From: an uncultured Deferribacteres bacterium | GTDB lineage: Bacteria; Zhuqueibacterota; JdFR-76; DREG01 | NCBI GenBank assembly: GCA_913009825.1 | Contig: CAJVYQ010000055.1 | Coordinates: 1-36,449, forward strand | Direction: 5' to 3' | DNA: 36,449 nt | In this document: in pieces, positions 32,451-36,449 of the stretch | How positions within the stretch are numbered: position 1 is the first letter of the stretch | Layout of the letters: each line of letters opens with the position of its first letter | Program-made: the position numbers and the translations under genes | The notes under the pieces: generated by a model | Told to the model about the DNA's origin: nothing | Seen by the model: the letters and a program-made list of their open reading frames with translations, nothing else | The model's database searches: none

Positions 32451-32473
32451 TTTTATATCCCGGGGTTTTTTTA
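32437..32473 (+). terminator. Terminator of the riboswitch expression platform
   Basis: AACCCCGAAGATAT pairs with ATATCCCGGGGTT, followed by a T-run (TTTTTTTATT). Its left arm is the same sequence as the right arm of the riboswitch P1 helix, so P1 and the terminator are mutually exclusive. With the aptamer damaged, which of the two forms cannot be predicted simply. Confidence 0.8.
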
Positions 32474-32481
32474 TTGTGAAT

Positions 32482-32779
<298 letters not shown>

Positions 32780-33215
32780 CGAAGAGTTTATAGAATCGCA
32801 GAGGGAAAAACTTAACTTTTTATCTCCGCCTAGAACCCGTTATCAATCAGAAAAAAACGATAAAAACGGATAATATCTCTCAGTGTATGAAAAACCTGCT
32901 TTTAGGTGAATCACTTTATATGTATCCCTTTTCAAGGGTAATTTTCTTTTTTGATTGTTGATACATCCTTATCCGCGAATGCAGGGGCGAATAAAAAAAT
33001 TAAGGTTAACCAATAGATTTTTATAGATATACACTTAATTTTAATTTTGATAAAAGTAAATTTAAAAAATTACAAAACGTTAATATTCTCTTGCATTTTA
33101 AAGGAAAATACTTATCTTTTAAAGAGAAAAATTGTTCTTTCCTTTTTTACTGATTTCGGGATTATATCGGGGTAGAATATTCTTGAGCGGGAACCCATTT
33201 GAGGCTGAATATATT
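32780..33215. other. AT-rich stretch without a gene
   Basis: No gene or recognisable relic is seen after the ribD break. TTGCAT (33091) and TATCTT (33113) with a 16-base spacer form a possible plus-strand promoter that could serve the exported-protein gene downstream, but a repeat (33216-33345) lies between them. The call on the promoter is weak. Confidence 0.35.
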
Positions 33216-33345
33216 TAATATTATAGTAGTTTGGCAAATTTTAGAGGGGAGTGTCATTCTGAGCTTGTCGAAGGATCTCCGGTGGGGGGAAATAGATTCT
33301 TCGCTACGCTCAGAATGACGTTTTTGCCAAACTACAGTAATATTA
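33216..33345. repeat. MITE-like element carrying GTCATTCTGAGC arms
   Basis: The ends TAATATTATAGTAGTTTGGC and, inverted, TAATATTACTGTAGTTTGGC differ at two positions. Inside, GTCATTCTGAGCTTGTCGAA and GATTCTTCGCTACGCTCAG plus AATGAC face each other, the well-known scattered GTCATTCTGAGCGAAGCGAAGAATC type. The minus strand gives a false ORF (HSERSEES, FDKLRMT) that is often misannotated. Confidence 0.75.
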
Positions 33346-33484
33346 ATTGACTGTTTTAGTATTACTAAAATGGTATATTGCAAATCAAATTTGTTTGAAT
33401 ATCCAAATGTTCGGTATCCGAATATAATATTAACTTTATTAAAAAATGGAAAATTTATTATCCATTATCAAAATGATTACTATT

Positions 33485-35098
33485 ATGAAGGGAAGCAAAT
33501 TATTCTTTATAATTTTTCTTGTTTCAATGATTTTTTCCCTGTCCATTTTTCAGATGAGCGCGAATCCTCTTTTTGCACATTTTGATAATTTAGACAGAAA
33601 TTATGATCCAATCATTCTTACCGGCAATAATTTCTTAAAATTTCTTCTTGTCTCTGATTCAAATTTGCTTGTTTATCGTTACATAGGAGTTACCGGAACC
33701 TGGGAACGGATACCATTCCAAATTGATGACATTGGTAATGATGGCAGCTATTTTAGTGAATCCGATGGTATATTGGATTCCAATGATGAACTGGTTTTTA
33801 TGGCAAAAGATATGGGGGATAAAGCGCCATATTATCAATGGATATCAGACAGTATTAACCATGATCAAATACGTTATGAAATTGAAGTAACGGATAGTCT
33901 GAATGAAGGTAAACATGCATGGGTTTATTTTTATCGCTCTGAGTCTATCCAACCTACAACGTCGGTTGATTATATTTCAGCTATTGCCGATTCGGATAAA
34001 ATAACTTCTCACTTTTATCTGATCGGCCATAATAGTGAAGGTATTATGGATGAATTAAGATTGCAGACGGGAACTAATGGTTTTAGTAATGATATTTTAG
34101 ATCGGCAGAAATTTCGGGTTAAAGGGAAATTATCAGGCATGCGGTATGAGTTTACTGATAATGCACTGCGTAAAAATAAGTTGTTTTATAAAGACGGTCC
34201 GGTCCGCGTTGTTCGTGAATTGACTGTTGGATTGTCCGGAATTTTGAGTTCCGTGAAAACCTCTTTTACAGAGCGTTTTTATGAAACTTTTTCAGTTACA
34301 GGGGGAGGAGCCGGAACACTTTCATCTGAATATGGCGTGCTTTATATGCGGCAGTCTTACGATTTAAATGGTGATGCGAAGGGGATGTATTTTTATAATA
34401 ATAATAACCAAAATGGCGTCCTGATTGATGGAATACCGGATAATATCGATTTGAAAGTACCTTCACCGGGTTTGTCCTGGGGGATGTTTTCAGGAATACA
34501 CGGCTCTTTTTTGCAGTTGCTGTATTTGCCGGATATTGGCAGGCCGCAACTACTCTATTACAGAGATGATTCAACCGGCGGAACAAGCGATGACACCTGG
34601 GATACCGGTGATAAAGTTTCTTATGGCGATGTTGGAATTCAATTTCTAAACCCTGTCACCGGTACCTATGCAATGGGATATACAACCATTTATCTACCGG
34701 CAAATCTCACTGTTGAAGATTGCAAAAGGTTAGTTGCAAAGTTTGAACATCCATTGGATGTTAACATTAAACTTCAACAGAAGCCGGCTATGTCTGAAAT
34801 ACGGAATATCGATGAATTGGAAAATTTTATTCTGCTGCAAAATTATCCTAACCCTTTTAATCGTTCGACAACAATTGAGTATAATCTACCCGAAGAATCA
34901 AAGGTCCAGTTACAAATCTTTAATTTGGAAGGTAAAGTGGTCAAAACACTAATTAATTCCAGACAGATTGCCTTTTTTTATTCTGTGATCTGGAGAGGGG
35001 TTTCTGATCAGAATCTGCCTATTCCTTCAGGGATATATTATTGTATTTTAAGGACTGAAAATTTTTGTGCTAAAAAGAAAATCATTCTTTTAAAATAG
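33485..35098 (+). CDS. Exported protein with type IX secretion C-terminal domain
   Basis: The start is taken at 33485 (MKGSK then a hydrophobic core), which makes a normal signal peptide ending near NPLFA; the ATG at 33446 would add 13 residues. The 537-residue product has a beta-rich body (about 30-445) and a C-terminal sorting domain (about 449-537): LLQNYPNPFNRSTTIEYNL, then KVQLQIFNLEGKVVKTL and GIYYCIL. Such domains direct export by the type IX secretion system and are then removed. The body contains DSNDELVFMAKDMGDKAP and is closely similar to the next gene, so it is a tandem duplicate. The function of the body is not recognised; a surface or secreted role is likely. Confidence 0.85.
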   Translation: MKGSKLFFIIFLVSMIFSLSIFQMSANPLFAHFDNLDRNYDPIILTGNNFLKFLLVSDSNLLVYRYIGVTGTWERIPFQIDDIGNDGSYFSESDGILDSNDELVFMAKDMGDKAPYYQWISDSINHDQIRYEIEVTDSLNEGKHAWVYFYRSESIQPTTSVDYISAIADSDKITSHFYLIGHNSEGIMDELRLQTGTNGFSNDILDRQKFRVKGKLSGMRYEFTDNALRKNKLFYKDGPVRVVRELTVGLSGILSSVKTSFTERFYETFSVTGGGAGTLSSEYGVLYMRQSYDLNGDAKGMYFYNNNNQNGVLIDGIPDNIDLKVPSPGLSWGMFSGIHGSFLQLLYLPDIGRPQLLYYRDDSTGGTSDDTWDTGDKVSYGDVGIQFLNPVTGTYAMGYTTIYLPANLTVEDCKRLVAKFEHPLDVNIKLQQKPAMSEIRNIDELENFILLQNYPNPFNRSTTIEYNLPEESKVQLQIFNLEGKVVKTLINSRQIAFFYSVIWRGVSDQNLPIPSGIYYCILRTENFCAKKKIILLK

Positions 35099-35175
35099 AT
35101 TGGACATTTTTAATAGAGGTCGATGAAATTCGTCTTCTGTATAATACAGAACAACATTTTAAAATTGGGGTCAAT

Positions 35176-36449
35176 ATGAAGAAATTAAATATTTTTAAAT
35201 CAACTGTTTTTTCACTAACTGTTTTATTTGTTCTTTTATCCGGTTGCAAATCTCTTTTTGCTCAGCAGGACAATCTTGATCGCGATTATGAACCGGTCGT
35301 CATTACAGGTAATAATCTTTCGGAGTTTCTTTCAGTCTCCACATCACAGCTCTTTGTTTATGAATATGATGAAATTGGCGACACCTGGACACAAATTCCG
35401 TTTCAGTTTGATGATGTTGGAGATGACGGCAGCTATTTTAGCGAAACGGATGGAACATTAGATTCGAATGACGAACTGGTTTTTATGGCAAAAGATATGG
35501 GCGATAAAGCGCCGAATTATAGTTGGATTGAAGATTCGGATTCCAGAAATTACAAACGCTATGAAATATTAGTAACCGATGGCACAGACGCCGGTAAAAA
35601 GGCCTGGGTTTATGTTTACAGATCATCTTCGTTAACGCATGCCGTAACTACTGATTATGTTACGGCAAACCAGGGTTCGGATGAAATAGTAACTGAAAAT
35701 TATTCTGCCGGGCACAATACTTCTATCGGTTTTCTTGAAAATATAAAAATTAAAACGGCCGGCGGGGGAACTGATGTGGATATTATTGACCGGCAAAAAG
35801 TGCGAATACAGGGAAGTATACTGGGAGTGCCCTATACAATTACGGAAGACGGTCTGGTAAAGAAAAGGCTGCAATTTAAAGATGGTCCGATAAGAGTGCT
35901 TAGGGAAATAACGGTTGAATTATCCGGTGCGGGAGAAACCACAGAGACAAGCATTTCGGAACGTTATTATGATCGTATGTCGGTTACCGGCGGCGGTTCG
36001 GGAACGCTTGAATCCTATTGGGGGGTAACTCATTTAAGACAATCAAATGATATGAATGCAAATGCCTCAGGAATGTTGTTTTATAATCCTTTGAATGATG
36101 GTGTGACAATTGATGGCAGCGGCGGGCATGAAGCGGCGGTGCAGCTTCCGGAAAGCGGCACAACCTGGGCAATGTGTACAGGCAGTCAGGGAACGATGGT
36201 GCAAATTGTAGATCTGCACAACCTTGGCAATCCGCAAATGCTTTATTATTATGATAATGCAGGCGGAGGCACAGCCGATGGCACAAGCGATACCGGTGAT
36301 GGTAAATCTTATGGCGATATAGGCATAAGATTCGAGGATCCAAACACCGGAACAATTTCCATCGGTAATACCACTTTTTATTTGCCGGCAAATCAATCAA
36401 GCAGTACCGGGAGTGAAATGGCGGATTATTTTGATAATCCGTTGGAAAT
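35176..36449 (+). CDS. Paralogue of the exported protein, cut by window end; predicted lipoprotein
   Basis: The frame is open from the ATG at 35176 to the window edge (424 codons). The N-terminus MKKLNIFKSTVF is followed by LFVLLSGCKS, a lipobox-like LSGC, so it may be a lipoprotein; cleavage after LFAQ is an alternative. From DNLDRDYEPVVITGNNLSEF onward it aligns with the preceding protein almost without gaps: IPFQFDDVGDDGSYFSE, DSNDELVFMAKDMGDKAP, DIIDRQKVRIQG, QFKDGPIRVLRE, and YGDIGIRFEDPNTG near the edge. The corresponding point in the paralogue is about 80 residues before its sorting domain, so one probably follows outside the window. The function is unknown. Confidence 0.88.
   Translation, partial: MKKLNIFKSTVFSLTVLFVLLSGCKSLFAQQDNLDRDYEPVVITGNNLSEFLSVSTSQLFVYEYDEIGDTWTQIPFQFDDVGDDGSYFSETDGTLDSNDELVFMAKDMGDKAPNYSWIEDSDSRNYKRYEILVTDGTDAGKKAWVYVYRSSSLTHAVTTDYVTANQGSDEIVTENYSAGHNTSIGFLENIKIKTAGGGTDVDIIDRQKVRIQGSILGVPYTITEDGLVKKRLQFKDGPIRVLREITVELSGAGETTETSISERYYDRMSVTGGGSGTLESYWGVTHLRQSNDMNANASGMLFYNPLNDGVTIDGSGGHEAAVQLPESGTTWAMCTGSQGTMVQIVDLHNLGNPQMLYYYDNAGGGTADGTSDTGDGKSYGDIGIRFEDPNTGTISIGNTTFYLPANQSSSTGSEMADYFDNPLE

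Noticed and set aside
33162-33383. Minus-strand 73-residue ORF with HSERSEES and FDKLRMT
   Set aside because: It is the translation of the scattered GTCATTCTGAGC repeat, a well-known source of false genes.

Overview
The window looks like a chromosome segment from an uncultured or little-studied member of the FCB superphylum (a Calditrichota/KSB1/Ignavibacteriota-like lineage). The clearest sign is a secreted protein with a C-terminal type IX secretion sorting domain opening with the NYPNPFN motif (33485-35098). Supporting signs are HEAT-repeat proteins tied to an ECF sigma factor, and intergenic regions full of MITE-like and REP-like inverted repeats. Assignment to a phylum is inference. No rRNA, CRISPR array, transposase or phage gene was seen.

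Layout. (1) 375-5052, minus strand: an operon of ECF sigma factor, zinc-finger anti-sigma factor and two exported HEAT-repeat proteins. (2) 5224-6099, minus: an Asp/Glu racemase-family protein and a 55-residue one-helix membrane protein. (3) 6711-9532, minus: a fused BNR_4 beta-propeller/GH105 enzyme and a sulfatase fragment, apparently what is left of a polysaccharide-degradation locus. (4) tRNA-Phe at 10360-10432, minus, with a consensus promoter and an intrinsic terminator. (5) 10828-21834, plus: an eight-gene Pel-type exopolysaccharide operon. (6) 22034-28164, minus and convergent with the pel operon: type IV pilus genes pilMN (fused), pilO, pilP, pilQ and pilT. (7) 29057-30830, minus: HU and a MATE transporter. 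(8) 30831-33345: an eroded, repeat-rich stretch with a decayed small-gene pair, a 65-residue membrane protein, an internally deleted FMN riboswitch and a ribD fragment. (9) 33485 to the window end, plus: two tandem paralogous exported proteins, the second cut by the window edge.

How the genes work together. The pel operon is the most informative part. PelD, PelF and PelG are recognisable, but PelA is split into a separate hydrolase lipoprotein and a separate membrane-anchored deacetylase. PelE is a soluble HEAT/TPR protein, PelB is reduced to TPRs plus a small barrel, and no PelC was found. A tandem STAS-domain protein sits between the hydrolase and PelD, suggesting an extra phospho-switch-like input beside c-di-GMP. 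PelD has a degenerate GGDEF motif but keeps an RxxD inhibitory-site motif, so it is probably a c-di-GMP receptor. The neighbouring pilus operon supplies the alignment complex, secretin and retraction motor, but no pilin or assembly ATPase lies in the window. Pel matrix and type IV pili both serve surface attachment, so the region may be a surface-lifestyle locus (inference).

At least three copies of one MITE family, several other inverted-repeat families, a recombined riboswitch and several gene fragments point to active erosion of the intergenic and accessory parts of this genome.
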